This document shows positions 22,208 through 34,289 of a DNA stretch of 64,000 bases, one piece after another. A program made the position numbers and the translations under genes. The notes beneath the pieces are model-generated. The model had not been told where the DNA came from. It worked only from the letters and a program-made list of their open reading frames with translations, and ran no database searches. Positions within the stretch are counted from its first letter, which is position 1, and every line of letters starts with the position of its first letter. This DNA is from Hydractinia symbiolongicarpus (lineage: Eukaryota > Cnidaria > Hydrozoa > Anthoathecata > Hydractiniidae), in the NCBI RefSeq assembly GCF_029227915.1, contig NC_079889.1:2232001-2296000 (forward strand), in the 5' to 3' direction.

Positions 22208-22905
22208 TAGAGCATCGTTACGTTTAGATTCTCTTAAAGAAAACTACTTCAATAAAATCCAATCAAGTAGATATAATTCTGGCCGTAAACATTCTGTAGC
22301 TTTCTTCTTTTTTTAAATGCTTTTGTTTTAGTTTCAATAAAAATATTGAAGCGTGTCATTCGGAACAAAACGAAATTGATTACACAATATTTTTTTAACC
22401 AAACTGGTAATATTGTATCATTATTTTGGTGGTTTTTAAACTATGTCTATATATTGTAGCAATATATAGCTAAATTATATACAATATATTTCCCGCAATA
22501 TATTGCTGTAGTGCGAAACGACTATTCATAATTTTCTCTTTTTATCGTCAGCGAGTTTGTTGAACGTGAAATGACCAAAACGTGAAATGACTCTTTCGAA
22601 GAAGGAGTTTATTAAATATATTGAAAAGACATATGGAAGCAGCTTACTTGAGAGTTGGGAAAAGATGATTACCTACATTTTCTCAAACCAATAATTTTAT
22701 ATTAGTTAGGTATTTAATGCGTTGCAATGGCATTCTCAAGCTACCGTGCTTATATCTCTAACCATTGCGTGGCTTTTGTAATATGAGATTGTAAAATTTT
22801 TCAGGCACCAAACAACCAAAGTAAAGAACTGCTTTTTAGTCCTCTTTTGCTAAAGTATCTGTTGCTCCGACAAAAAAATAATTTTAGTTATCAAATTCGC
22901 CAATA
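22208..22905. other. AT-rich intergenic sequence
   Basis: No gene is seen. At 22446-22515 there are nested AT-rich inverted words (TATATTGTAGCAATATATAG and GCAATATATTGCTGTAG) that can fold but match no family I recognise. Confidence 0.4.
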
Positions 22906-23275
22906 ATTTTGTTTCAAATTTGTATTATCATGAAGAGAAAAGCAAGAGGTATCTTTTTATGTATATGGCTAATGTGGTTTGTATTTTGTTCAAATGCTGT
23001 TGAGGAAAGATGTAAATTTTGTCACAAAAATTTTAAATCAATTGGAAGACATTCATGGCGATGTAGAGCAAAACTTCACACAGAGCCCTTACAAGTTGAT
23101 CGTAACCATGGTAACCGTATTGAAAATGTTTATAACTTGCAAGAAGTTGAAAATGAATTACGAACGATCGTTAATATTAAGCCAGCACACAATTGTTCAA
23201 CCCGAGGGATTAGTAACTGAATACGATGAACAAATGTAACGTAACGAGGACAATAGAACTAGAGAATTTAGTTGT

Positions 23276-23412
23276 CATAGTCATTAGCCTGTGGAAAAAT
23301 CCACGGGTTCGCCCGTCCTTTTTATGCCGCATTGCGTGCGTCTCGCTACTTGCACAGCTAAGCTACCATTCTGTGGGACAGACAGACGGACAGACGTATA
23401 CGGGTATTATAA
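23276..23412 (-). mobile_element. Helitron-like short element inside the LINE
   Basis: This is an inverse copy of the short family described at 33264-34691. The hairpin CCTGTGGAAAAATCCACGGG, GTTCGCCCGTCC, AGACAGACGG and CGTATACGGGTATTATAA are all present. It splits the two N-terminal zinc fingers of the R2-type element. The usual terminal CTAG is CTAT here. Confidence 0.75.
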
Positions 23413-26299
23413 CATGGATTGTGGTAAATTGTGTAAAGGAGAGCGAGGCTTAAGAGCACATCAACGCTTTTATCAAATAAGTGACGTACCAGAGCTCCAT
23501 GATTTGTTTATCAACGAGTTAGTAGAAAACATCAATATAAAAAATGACCCTGAAGATATTGTTGATAATTATGTTCCTACAAATCACCATCCCAAGTGTG
23601 GAATAAAATTACCAAAAACATCTGAGGAATGGAAAACCTGCAATGAATATTTTAAAAACATTTTCAACACCAACGGAGAAGTTCAAGATGTTGTTGAAGA
23701 GATTATCAAGAGAGATACGCAAACTCTTCTAAACGCCAAACTTAAGAAGAGCTTAGCCGGTCTCAAACAACAACATGGTGACCATAAAGAAGAAATTCGC
23801 TACCAATATATATGCCAAGAAATAAATAAATATCGAGAACATTAATGATGATGAAAAATTGTCGAAAAACGTTTGGGGATACTGTAAAAATAAATTCGAA
23901 AAATATGACACTGTTAAACCAACGTTCGATAAGGTAACTTGTCAATCTTACTGCAGTAGAACTTTATCACGAACAGAGAAAAACCTTAGTTGGAGTTTCC
24001 GTAATGGATGAAACGACTAGATGCCCCTTCGAAAGTTTTCAACCTGGATCCACCAACCTATAGAGAGATAACCAGAATCATTAATAAACTGAAATCAAGC
24101 GGATCCCCATGTCCACATGACCAAATGAGCCTTATCATATTGACACGTTGTCCAATTCTGAAAACTGTCATTCATAGGAGTTATTTCGAAATGTTGGAGA
24201 GACAAAGTATTTCCAAGTTGTTGGAAACATGCCTTTACGATCCTTATCTACAAGAAAGGGAGTAATGCAGATCCTGGAAATTTCCGTCCAATCACTCTTC
24301 AGCCAGTCTTTGCAAAAATATATTCGTCATTAATGCGAAAAAGAATATACAATTTCCTATAAAACAACAATTATATCGCGTCCAATATATAAAAGGGTTT
24401 CTGAAAATCTATATCAGGTACCATCGAGCATACTGAACTTTTGAGCTATATGATCAAACATGCCAAAACCAATGAGCGTCAATTAATGGTCACGCTTTTG
24501 GATCTCAAGAATGCTTGTGGTGAAGTCGATGATGCTTTGCAACTGAAAGTTTGAGTTATCATATCCCTGTAGAGATCGAACAGTTGATCAATGACTATTA
24601 CAAACACTATAGTATCACAGTTGGAATAGAATCGTTCACCACTGATCCTCTTCTCGTTGGAAAAGGTGTCCTTCAAGGAGATTGCTTAAGCCCATTGTTA
24701 TTTAATATGATTATCAACACCTTAAGTCAGACTATCGATAATGGAAAGATTAAATGCATGGGTTACAACTTCTGCAACTCGTTATCCCCAAAAAATGGGT
24801 TCCAGTTTGCAGATGATTCTGCTCTCGTTACATCGACCAAGCAAGATACTCAACTGTTACTAAATGTGTTTACGAAATGGTGCAAGTGGGCGAGCCTAAT
24901 TGTAAGAGTAGATAAATGTATAACTTTAGGTATTAGGAAGAATGGGTCGTTATCAACCCAATTTAAGCCATATCTTCGTATATCTAACCAGATGGTACCA
25001 ACAGTCAACATTGGTGGAAAGTTTACATATCTAGGAAAAGACTTTTCTTTTGACATGAGTACGAATTCGTTGAAAGAAGAGCTTGTTTCAGAATTGAAAA
25101 GATATTTTGATATTCTCAACCGTTTATCGTTGCATCCAAAGAATAAGTTGCTAATCATGTCGAGGTATATCTACAGCAAATTGCGTTGGCGTTTCTCAAT
25201 TTACAACCTTTCAACAACCTGGGTTGTACAGAATCTTGTTTCTATTGTTAAAGAATACACGAAACGTTGGCTCAGATTACCTCAAAGCGCAAATGCTAGG
25301 CATTTATACCTACCAGTTAAACAACTGGGTATGAAATTTATGTTACCACCTGATTGTTACAATTCCAGCCAGTTAACAACTCGAAACATTTTGAAGAATC
25401 AGTTAATCCTAAGAATCGTAACCTGTATCGATTAACCGCTGAGAAATACGTTAAATACGTTGATACCCTGCTAAATCTTGATCAGCCCAAGAACCCAAAG
25501 GATAGACTTATTAACAAAAGAGTTAAGAAAGTTTTGTCTGATATGAATGTGTTAAAAGAGCAAAATTCATTATTGAATCATGTTGCACAGGAATGTTCAG
25601 TTAGTGCTATCAGCCAATGGCAGCGTGTTTGTGAAAAGTTACCACAAAATGTAATTGTTTTTGTTAGAAAAGCAGTCATTCTACAATTGGCTAATAATAC
25701 CAACCTTTTTCGTTGGAAAAAGGCTCCATCAAGTATATGTGGGTTGTGTAAAAGTAACAAACAAACACAATTACACATGTTCAACAATTGTTCGTTTGCG
25801 TTAAATAGCGGTAGATAAACATGCCGTCACGATTCTATTTTATTCACGATTTGTCACTACCTAAAATCGTTAGAAAATTTGGGTTTTGAGTTATTTGGTG
25901 AACTTGATGGTTTCAGAAGTCCAGCTGAATTCTTTAATGGCCCACGTCCTGACATCTTATTAAAGATTGGCAACGAACTGAATACCATTGAACTGTCTTG
26001 TTGTCATGAAAGTAACTTTACAAAAGCTTATGAATACAAAGTTAGACGCTATCAAAATTTGAAAAACACTCTTTTAAACAAAAAAAATATCAGGTAAACA
26101 AGATGTTTGTAGAGGTTTCTTTTCTTGGATTAATCCCTAGAAGAATCCGGGACTTTTCCAACTTCTGCAGACAGTTTGGTTGCTTGGATGTAAAAGGCAT
26201 GATGAATAAAATTTCTGAAGTAGCGATAAGAAGCTCGTATTTTATCTATGTTAGGAGGAATAATATAGTATGGGAAAACCCTTTCATACTAAAACTTTA

Positions 26300-26395
26300 A
26301 TTATTTTTTAATTATTTATTTATTTTTTTTATTTTTAATTTTTATTTTTTTTATTTTTTTATTTTTTTATTTTTTTTATTTATTTTTTTTTTATT
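26300..26395 (+). repeat. T-rich tail of the R2-type LINE
   Basis: About 95 bases of ATTTATTTTTTT-type sequence follow directly on the end of the endonuclease reading and close the element. Confidence 0.6.
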
Positions 26396-26471
26396 AACGA
26401 TAATTTAAGTATATTTTAATTGTACATGATGTATAAATCATTAATTCATCTTACTGCTGCAACCTGAAACC

Positions 26472-26537
26472 TTTCTCGACCCCAGAGCTCTTTGAGATAA
26501 ACCTTGTTTTAATCCCAAAGAGCTCTGGGGCCGAAAA
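26472..26537. mobile_element. Small foldback MITE, CCCCAGAGCTC family
   Basis: TTTCTCGACCCCAGAGCTCT is inverted as AAAGAGCTCTGGGGCCGAAA after a short spacer (TTGAGATAAACC, TTTTAATCCC). Related copies lie at 37006-37080 and 39155-39239. The shared end word is (A/C)TTCTCG(A/T)CCCCAGA. Confidence 0.75.
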
Positions 26538-28253
26538 TGACTTGAAACCTGTCGCAAAGAACGAAGAGCATAAAATTTCTCAAGCTCAACGAATTTCAAG
26601 TCTCTTTGCGAAACTTTGAAAAAAACGTTAAAGTTAAATCCTGCCGAAATTATTAATATTTTTTCATTTGGGAAAGTTGACTCCTTGAAAGCTCTTTTTT
26701 GAAGCTAACAAAAATTTTTAACATGTCAATTTTTCATTAGCTAACACGCTAGCATTTTTGGTTTCCAGATTTACCTGTTGTTCAATTTCTTCAAGCTTTT
26801 GTTTTCAACTATGGGTTAACGTGGCTTAATTTTTTAGCGTTTATGTTTTGTTTCATGGGTTAGAATTAATTAGTCGTAGTTCTTTTTTCTCTTGTAAGAG
26901 AACATAATGAAAAAAATTTTTATCAGGATATATTTATCATCTACAGCGCTCGTAACAAATGTAAACCAAAAAGAAAGATTTGCCATCTTCCATCCAAATT
27001 CATAAAATTCTCAACTTTTATAAGCATTGACAACGTTTTTACAAGCATTCTCCAGACATCGCCGCGCAACCTAGAGTGGCTAAAACACGTTAAACTAATA
27101 CTAAAGTGTGTTTGAGTGTGAGTGTTGTTGGAGACTGCATCCTTTTTTTGTGGCCTTTTATTGTTTATCGTAGGGCGCAAAAAAATCTAAAACTTTCTCT
27201 TCAATTTTTTCTTTTTCTTGAATTGATAAATTCGACATTTTAATTTTTGAATTCATTTTAAAACTTGCATTCTCTCTTCTTGTACAAAAAAACGCTTTTC
27301 TATATGCTAGTTTGCTTCTGAAGCACGATTTGTATGTCACAGATTGTGGGCATATGTTGTTGCCTTACTAGCGCATTGTTTAACGTAAACTTGGAATCAA
27401 ATTTAATCCAATGTCATGTTAACCTATAGATTTACGTGAGTGAATTTAATATCTGGGTTAATTTTCTTTACTCATTTACACTTGGGTTTGTATGGGTTAT
27501 AAAATTAACTCGTAACAATTAATCCACGCCAACCCACGTTGGCCCAGAAATCAAGCCTTACAGAGCGCGAGTTTTTATAAAAAACAACTTAGGATTTTGA
27601 CCAGATCTTAAGTTGCTCAATTATTAGTCAATATCTATTTCTGAAGTTGCTTAATGGTTGCTAATATTTGTCATTTATGGGAAAGGAAATTGTGCAACAA
27701 AGAAATTATTTTAGTTTCTGTTCTAGAAGTCTTTTTTCTTGCCTGCCTTTGTCTATTTTCGCAGGAAATAATTTTTGTGTGTACAGAATTGAAGTTGCTT
27801 AGTAATTTTTTCAAATCCAGTTTAGTTGCCTGAGGTTATAAAAAAAATAGTATAATTGTTATGCCTGTTAACTCATTATATCCAGAACCACATGTACCTA
27901 ACTACAAACACTGTTTTTTGGCTCGCAGTATTGTAATCAATAATCTCCTATTAACCCTGTAGGGGTAAATTACCAGACCACAACTATCGAATAAATCAAG
28001 TTAAAAAAAGGCAACTGACGTAGAAATAATTAAAACATGCTCTTAAAGAAGGAGTCGATAATTACAAAAACACATCTCTAGTTTCTTTTCGAACCTCTAT
28101 TCATTAAAAATCTATAAATTGAACGTAATAACCAATTTGACTTTTATGGTCTTTTTGTTTCCTAACATAGTAACATAATTTTAATTAGAACCTAGTTATT
28201 AATATTTTTTTTCACAAAGCTGTTTACAAGGACTATTTTGACTGTAGGTAGTT
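26538..28253. other. Intergenic, no supported gene
   Basis: AT-rich sequence. Overlapping short frames at 26941-27340 on the minus strand have no domain and no good splice partners. I see no RNA gene. Confidence 0.45.
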
Positions 28254-28416
28254 AGAAGAAGAAGAAGAAGAAGAAGAAGAAGAAGAAGAAGAAGAAGAAG
28301 AAGAAGAAGAAGAAGAAGAAGAAGAAGAAGAAGAAGAAGAAGAAGAAGAAGAAGAAGAAGAAGAAGAAGAAGAAGAAGAAGAAGAAGAAGAAGAAGAAGA
28401 AGAAGAAGAAGAAGAA
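28254..28416. repeat. AAG/CTT trinucleotide microsatellite, about 54 units
   Basis: An uninterrupted run of GAA triplets over 163 bases. The long Ser-, Phe- or Glu-type frames across it are artefacts of the repeat. It sits about 450 bp downstream of the bZIP stop codon and might fall in that gene's 3' UTR. Confidence 0.97.
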
Positions 28417-28867
28417 CATGGTCTTCTGCATGATGTTGATAGAAATCTTCCTGAAATGTAAAAAGTAAGAGCTAAACAGAAAGGGATGCAAATGTTAAGG
28501 TTGCCATTTCTCATTCTTGTGCCCAGGATCTCTTGTCCCCTAAGCAGTTATCACGGAGAGGAAGGAAAAATGCTCTGGGAACGAATCTGGTAATTTCTAT
28601 TGGCAGTTTGTGAGAATTTGTCAGTTAACAACTTTATGATATCAGTTCACTTGTTTTGTACTTAGAATAATTCAGAGCATGTTTGACTGAATTTGTAGAT
28701 AGCTGATTTAATTTTCTTTCATATTCTTCACCGGGATACAAAAGTTTCTTTCTATTCAAAAGTACTAGACGTTACGTTTATCGTATGCAAGAAAGTACCA
28801 AAAGATAGTATATATATATATTAGTGACTGTAAAATATACAGTTGTCAGAAAGCGCTATGATAAGTT

Positions 28868-30187
28868 CTATCCACTAGATGTACTACCCATAATTGTTTT
28901 GCTTGATAGTAATTCTTCTAAATATTGATTTCTCATTTCCAGTCTGTCAATTTTTAACTTTAAAGCCTCATTTTGTGCCGATAATTTTTTAGCTTCAGTC
29001 ATTATTTCTAATTCCTTAAAACGCCTATTTTCGCGGGATCGTTTCGCCGCCTCATTGTTTCGGCGTCTTCGATCCCAATACACATTGTCTTTTACTTCTT
29101 CAGGTAAAATTGTAGTTTTTGTTTTAGCAACTAAAGGTTTCGGATCGTATATATAACCTCTTTTACGTTTGCGACCAATTTTTCCGCCACCTCGTTTTCT
29201 TTTGTTTTCCATGCTTTCGTCGGATGATGATGATTGTTTAGCCGGTTTCGTTGCCCCACAAACTGGTAATTTACACGAACGATCTGTGTCGGTAAAACTA
29301 GTTTTTTTATCGTCTTTTTGTCGATGACACTCGTTGGAGCTTACTTTCTTTGGTTTTTCTATCATATTATCGTTACCGTTTTCGTTAAATTTTATAAGTT
29401 TCGGCGGATTGTGCAAAGTAACTTTATGCCGAGTAGCTTTCTTTCTATTGGATGATATCTCAACAACGTCAATTTCACTTTCGTCGGAAAAACTTTCTGT
29501 ATCCGAAGCATCTCGTGATAAACTGCGACTGAATGTATGCGTGTAGTGCTGAGACAACATGTCTTCATGTTGGGCATAAGTTTGTCCGAGTGTTCTTTGG
29601 TCACCTATAAAATCATCCGAATTTATCCGTCTTCTTCCAAGGAGACTGTATGTGTCCTTGATTACAGGTTGGAATGCGCTCCTAGACGGTGTTTGTGCAC
29701 TGGTTAGGAGAGGAATATTAGATCGTTTTTTGGGTGGACCGTTTTGTGGACAAAACTTGTCTTTTGTACTTAAACCTTCTGACGTGTCCAGTAGACTCCA
29801 AGTAGAAACATGACTTTTTGCGTTTTCTGGTCTGTTTTCAATTTTCTTAGGATAATTTAACTCCTGTTTTGTATACTGCCATCTGCTGAGCTTCTCAAGT
29901 TCATATTTTTTTAAGCCTCGATTTTTTCTTTCCCAAGCCTCTCTATATGTATCATCAGGCGATCTAAAGTGTCCAATTTTTGTGAATATATCACCTGTAT
30001 GCGCTACATTGCAGTGTGCGTGCTTTTCCTTGCTGTACCATGTAGTACCTTTTACATCTATGTCATACTCGAGCGAATTTCCCTTGTTTTTGTTGTTGTG
30101 AATAAACTCAGCCATGTAGTCGCGAAACGATATTAAATTCTCAGTTACGTGATCACTTCTCCTTATACTTTCTTGTGAGATGTCAAC
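28868..30187 (-). CDS. PAR-type bZIP transcription factor, terminal coding exon
   Basis: This exon encodes 439 residues plus the stop. The C-terminal bZIP (about residues 367-427 of the exon) has VKDNVYWDRRRRNNEAAKRS and RENRRFKELEIM, then a leucine-rich zipper KLSAQNEALKLKIDRLEMRN ending EELL. KDxxYWxRRxxNNEAAKRSR is the signature of PAR/NFIL3-type factors (HLF, TEF, DBP, Pdp1). KRKRGGGKIGRKRKR before it is a likely nuclear signal. The rest is Ser/Asp-rich and charged, with acidic SDESEIDVVEIS. The exon starts after a strong acceptor (GTTGTTTTTTCAG) in phase 0, so the ATG is in an upstream exon not found here. A start at 30202 within the same frame is the alternative. Confidence 0.85.
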   Translation of the reverse strand, partial: VDISQESIRRSDHVTENLISFRDYMAEFIHNNKNKGNSLEYDIDVKGTTWYSKEKHAHCNVAHTGDIFTKIGHFRSPDDTYREAWERKNRGLKKYELEKLSRWQYTKQELNYPKKIENRPENAKSHVSTWSLLDTSEGLSTKDKFCPQNGPPKKRSNIPLLTSAQTPSRSAFQPVIKDTYSLLGRRRINSDDFIGDQRTLGQTYAQHEDMLSQHYTHTFSRSLSRDASDTESFSDESEIDVVEISSNRKKATRHKVTLHNPPKLIKFNENGNDNMIEKPKKVSSNECHRQKDDKKTSFTDTDRSCKLPVCGATKPAKQSSSSDESMENKRKRGGGKIGRKRKRGYIYDPKPLVAKTKTTILPEEVKDNVYWDRRRRNNEAAKRSRENRRFKELEIMTEAKKLSAQNEALKLKIDRLEMRNQYLEELLSSKTIMGSTSSG

Positions 30188-30201
30188 CTGAAAAAACAAC
30201 A

Positions 30202-30537
30202 TCTCTTCTATAACAATCGTATTTTGTCTGTTTGTGCGTGAGAAAAAGTCGTGTTACAGAAACACGAAATATGCGACATATAAAGAATGGGCATGCCCCG
30301 TGGATTTTTCCAGAGGTCAATAGCTAGTCTCATTTATTTAATATCTGTTTTCTGTCTGTCTGCAACAACATTCGTGCCACGAAAGCACAAAATTACAATT
30401 GCTATACTCTTAACTACTTTGTTATGGTACAAAATTTACCTAAGTTAAAAATGGTAGCTGCGAGTAGCAACGACTGAATTCATTCGGTTTTTTGGACGGG
30501 TGAATTTCCGTGTATTTCTCCACGGGCTAACGACTAG
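30202..30537 (+). mobile_element. Two head-to-tail Helitron-like short elements
   Basis: Copy 1 (30202-30327) starts A|TCTCTTCTATAACAATCG and ends with a degenerate hairpin and AATAGCTAG. Copy 2 starts at the next base (TCTCATTTATTTAATATC) and ends CCACGGGCTAACGACTAG at 30537. Copy 1 starts 14 bases upstream, in gene order, of the bZIP exon, so it forms the intron sequence next to that splice acceptor. Confidence 0.72.
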
Positions 30538-31453
30538 GCTCTATATTAATACCATTTGTTTATCTCGCCGCAATATGGTTGCGTTGAAGCGTTATTTCGC
30601 CTCAAACACTATTATTGTTGTATTGGCGAAAAAGTTTTTCTTAAAAACAAAGCCATGTAAAACATAGAATGTTCTTAACTCGTTCTAATTTATTGACCAA
30701 CAAGTCTTACATTTTATATAGTTTATTTTCTTATACAAACAAAACATACGCATCTTTATACCTAACGCCTATATGGAGGCTCAAAATATAAACATAACGC
30801 ATGTATAGCTATATAGATGTTTATATAAAGGCTCCAAATAAAAAATAAGTAAACGTATAAAATTTTAATATGGTACCAGGCTGTTTAACCTCTCACATTT
30901 GTTACATTTAATGGTAAGATATTTTCAAACCTTTTGTGCTAAACGGAAATGATCAAATCGTTAAGAATTCTTCGAATAAGAACAAATACTGGTTTGTGAC
31001 ATACAAAATGGTATTCTCAGTTTTTATCCAACACTTGTCTAAATTTAAAATTTGAATTTATATTTCATTTTTAATTTTTCGTTTTGGATTTGGATTTTTA
31101 ATTTTTTAATTTTTCAATTTTACATAAAATATTAATATTTTCTTATTGTCCACTGCGAAGAAGGGTTTCTTTTTTTTCACTAATCCCTCGCAGCTATAAA
31201 GATGCTTCGAAACTGCAACCTCTGTATATATATAGATTTAATAAGTAGCGTTTGTGAGGATAAATTGTACTATTTTTTTTGGCAAGAACAACTGTTATTC
31301 CGTAAATTCCGTATCGGGTTGATCAAAAAATAGGGAAACAAAACACATTTTTCTCATTCAGATAAGTTTGACTTTTAACATTGATTTTTATAGAACCGCA
31401 GAATTTTTAAAGAATTTTATTTGATTATACCCAATTATCTAAACATAAATTGA
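30538..31453. other. AT-rich, no gene
   Basis: Nothing coding is recognised. A simple-sequence stretch of TTTAATTTTT type lies at about 31040-31130. Confidence 0.45.
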
Positions 31454-31793
31454 CTAGTCGTTAGCCCGTGAAAAAATCAACGGGGAACTTGCGTGGTATA
31501 CATTCCCCGCATCGCCATTCCATGCATCCTTCTCCGTCTATTAGCATGTAGTAATGAAATTCACTTAGACGAGAGCCATTACTATAGTTGTACGTGTGAT
31601 TATCATACGGAATGGAAAATATTATGGGAGCATAAGCTATAGTTTTAAACAGACAGACAAGATATGGCTATTATTATAAGACTAGTTAGTGGCCCTTGCT
31701 TTTTATATCGCATTTCATCAGTCCGTAGCACAGCGTAGACAGCTATCACTACTGTTGTACCATTTTGAGCAAAGGGAATTTTTAATATAGAGA
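31454..31793 (-). mobile_element. Two adjacent inverse Helitron-like short elements
   Basis: On the minus strand the copies are 31681-31454 and 31793-31682. Both begin with TC (TCTTATAATAATAGCC and TCTCTATATTAAAAA) and end in CTAG. They abut without a spacer, as in the + arrays. The first has a longer, unrelated middle (31490-31640). Confidence 0.65.
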
Positions 31794-31899
31794 TCTGCTA
31801 ATAAAATATGAAAATCCATTAGAGTTAGTCAAAATGCAGAGTTTCATAGACATTGTATTTTTTGTCCCGTTACGTCCCAGACCTTCTTTAACAAAAATA

Positions 31900-32028
31900 T
31901 GATAAAATCCCAACCTCGTCCCCAGGACTATTTGCTTCTCAACGGCGCTGCGCTTTCTGATAGTTCTAGCGAAATAGGGTTTTTCGACGCCACGGTAAAA
32001 GGTGCTGGGTTCGAGCTTGATAAAATCC
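31900..32028. mobile_element. 107-bp insertion with 11-bp target duplication
   Basis: TGATAAAATCC occurs at 31900-31910 and again at 32018-32028. The enclosed 107 bp begin CAACCTCGTCCCCAGGACTA and end GGTGCTGGGTTCGAGCT, with no poly(A). The left text matches the ends of the CCCCAGAGCTC MITE family, and GGGTTCGAGCT resembles a pol III B box. It may be a very short SINE-like unit. Confidence 0.6.
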
Positions 32029-33263
32029 AGTAGTTCTGAAAACTAAGAAATCTGGAATACATGAGATGAATCACGTTGTTGGCAAATGTTATTATTATTG
32101 TTGGAAAGTAAGGCTGGAAAGATTTATGTTAAGTTTTCATTTAAACAATTTTATGTTAGTTTTTATTCATAATGACTTAACTTTGTGAGTGGCTAGCTTG
32201 GTGTTATTTGAGACGATGTCAAAACATTTTAGGGGTAGACTAAAGCTCTTAAATACATTGATCGAGTTTTTCTACGTCTTGAATATTTGTAAGTTATGAA
32301 ATAATTACATAAAAATAATTTTATAAAAAAACGAGAGCAACCTATGTAAGCTTATATATACACAGAAATAACGACAATAATAACAACAACAACAACAACA
32401 ACAATAACAGCAATAACAATAACAACAGCAATAACAACAAAAGCAGGAATAAAAAAACATCAACAACAATTTCAAAAACAGCCACATAGCTATTCAGTAA
32501 TCTACCATTTAAAAAACTTTCAACAATTTCTTATTGACCCTAATTCAATTCCGATCCAACCTTAGCCAGTTCAACTCAAACTTGATTTGATTTATTTTCC
32601 AACGCTTGTTGGAAAATAAATGTCTTATCAAAACATAAATGCTTCTTGTAATAACCTAAACTTTTTTTATATTATATTGCTTTTGTTCTCTGTAAACAAA
32701 TATAAACTCACCTACACGTGGATTTATTCCAAACTTATATAACCGTCAGTCAATTGAAAAATTCTTTTATAAAAATCTATTGATTTCTCTATACGGTGTA
32801 GGTGATATGGAACACCATACTGAGTGTGAAATACATCCACGCATAAGAAAAAGTTATTTACAGATATTATATTATAAAAAACCCTTTACGACGTTTTTTT
32901 TAAAAACATTTTAAACTTCATAATTACACTGTCTCACACGTAATTCGTAGCGATTACGTAAGTTTGTGTTTTAAATTATATAACTTTAAGCACCGACATT
33001 GCATCACACGGTCGCGTGTTGTGACGTTTTTACAAAATTAAGCTTTACAATAACATTAAGTTTTTCTTTAGTTCAACATTTACGGTATGTGTATTAACAC
33101 TTTTTTTGTTTATTTTTGTAAAGCTTGGTTTACATGGATTATAAAATTCTAGTTGAATAATTTCTCCATAAATATTGTAGCACGTTTTTTTTTCTCACAC
33201 GAGAGATTTAATTAATTAATCAAAGTCTGATATATCTAGATGACGTCAGTATAATAAAAACTA
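32029..33263. other. AT-rich intergenic with AAC simple repeat
   Basis: AACAACAATAACAGC-type triplet repeats fill about 32370-32450. No gene is recognised elsewhere. Confidence 0.5.
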
Positions 33264-33518
33264 TCTCTTTAATAATAGCCGTATTCCGTCTGTCTGTTCG
33301 TGCGTCTGTTTGACTTTTTGTTACGGAAACACGAAATTCAATATATAAAGGACGGGCGACCCGTGGATTTTTCCACGGGTTAACGACTAGTCTATATTAA
33401 AATACCCGTATACGTCTGTCTGTCTGTCTGTCACGCAAAATGGTAGCTTAGCTGCGCAATAGCGAGGAGCGGTATAATAAGGATGGGCGAACCCGTGGAT
33501 TTTCCACGGGCTAACGAT
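33264..33518 (+). mobile_element. Helitron-like tandem pair
   Basis: Copy 1 (33264-33390) starts TCTCTTTAATAATAGCCGTA after an A. It has GTCTGTCTGT near the 5' side, GACGGGCGACCCGTGG, the hairpin CCGTGGATTTTTCCACGG, and ends TTAACGACTAG. Copy 2 begins at the next base (TCTATATTAAAATACCCGTA) and ends ACGGGCTAACGATA, a mutated tail. TC start, 3' hairpin about 10 bases from the end, CTAG terminus, A|T flanks and no target duplication are the Helitron signature. Only about 125 bp, so clearly non-autonomous. Confidence 0.82.
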
Positions 33519-34289
33519 AATTTTTTTTAATTCTCCTTTAATAGTCAATAATCAGTATATTTTTGGAGTGATTTGAATATGGACGCAAATTTCATGAAGA
33601 CCATGTTGCAATACTTTAAAACGCAAACATGAAAACGATAAAGACTGACTACTATTTTTTGCAAAATCAAGTCATAGAGAGGAGAAAACAGCAAGCATGA
33701 TAGCTATGCTATGAGCTGTCGGAATTTGTTGAGAAAAAGCTTTCAAAGGTACACAACATAAATAGAAAGGATCAAAAATTGTTGATTACATAAATTAGTC
33801 CAAATGAAGAGTTTAGAAAAGGCTAAGAATTAATAGAAAGAGTTTTCGATTTGTTTCAAGTCGTGTAAGCCGAATGATCACGAATCAACACACTAACATG
33901 GTGCCAAACCCTATAAAAGACAGTAGGTAGTTAGCACTAACACTTTACAGGATAGCGCATTTCCAGTTTGGAAAATCCTATTTAGTGTATCGCATCGTTA
34001 GCAACAGAACATTCAACAAATTTATTTGCATTTCAATTTATTGTATAAACAATGACTTTATATATCTTCTAAAATCTGATGATGAGTGGGCGATTGAATG
34101 CAAATCATTCATTGGAAATTACAAGCATTTGAGTAGGGTGATTTCACGTTTATATCGCTTTGTATTTGAAAATTATTATAGTTTTTAAAACACGGTTACA
34201 AGCATGCTAGGCTACAACGAACGCCTTTGTTAGCCCATATTAGCTCATATTAGCTTATTTAGAAAAATCACTAGTGGCGCAGGAATCAG
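33519..34289. other. Intergenic, no gene
   Basis: The only sizeable frame (33985-34188) has no domain and no codon-like bias that I can see. Confidence 0.45.

Larger units (their letters stand above)
22909..26395 (+). mobile_element. R2/NeSL-superclade LINE, decayed
   Basis: Domains appear in order across several frames. The first is a zinc finger CKFCHKNFKSIGRHSWRC (about 23011-23064). A second finger, CGKLCKGERGLRAHQRF, lies near 23420, followed by LPKTSEEWKTCNEYFKNIF. RT pieces follow: VTLLDLKNACGEVDD (motif A, 24487-24531), GVLQGDCLSPLLFNM (motif B) and FQFADDSALVTS (motif C). The 24551-25435 frame is open for 294 codons. The C-terminus has CGLCKSNKQTQLHMFNNC and then RPDILLKIGNELNTIELS plus KAYEYKVRRYQNLK, the CCHC and PD-(D/E)xK restriction-like endonuclease of the R2 group. 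Frameshifts at about 25400, 25818 and 26097, and an inserted repeat at 23276-23412, show it is dead. A T-rich 3' tail follows. Confidence 0.85.

Noticed and set aside
28233-28514. Long poly-Ser and poly-Phe ORFs on the minus strand
   Set aside because: They are produced by the AAG trinucleotide repeat and have no flanking coding signal.
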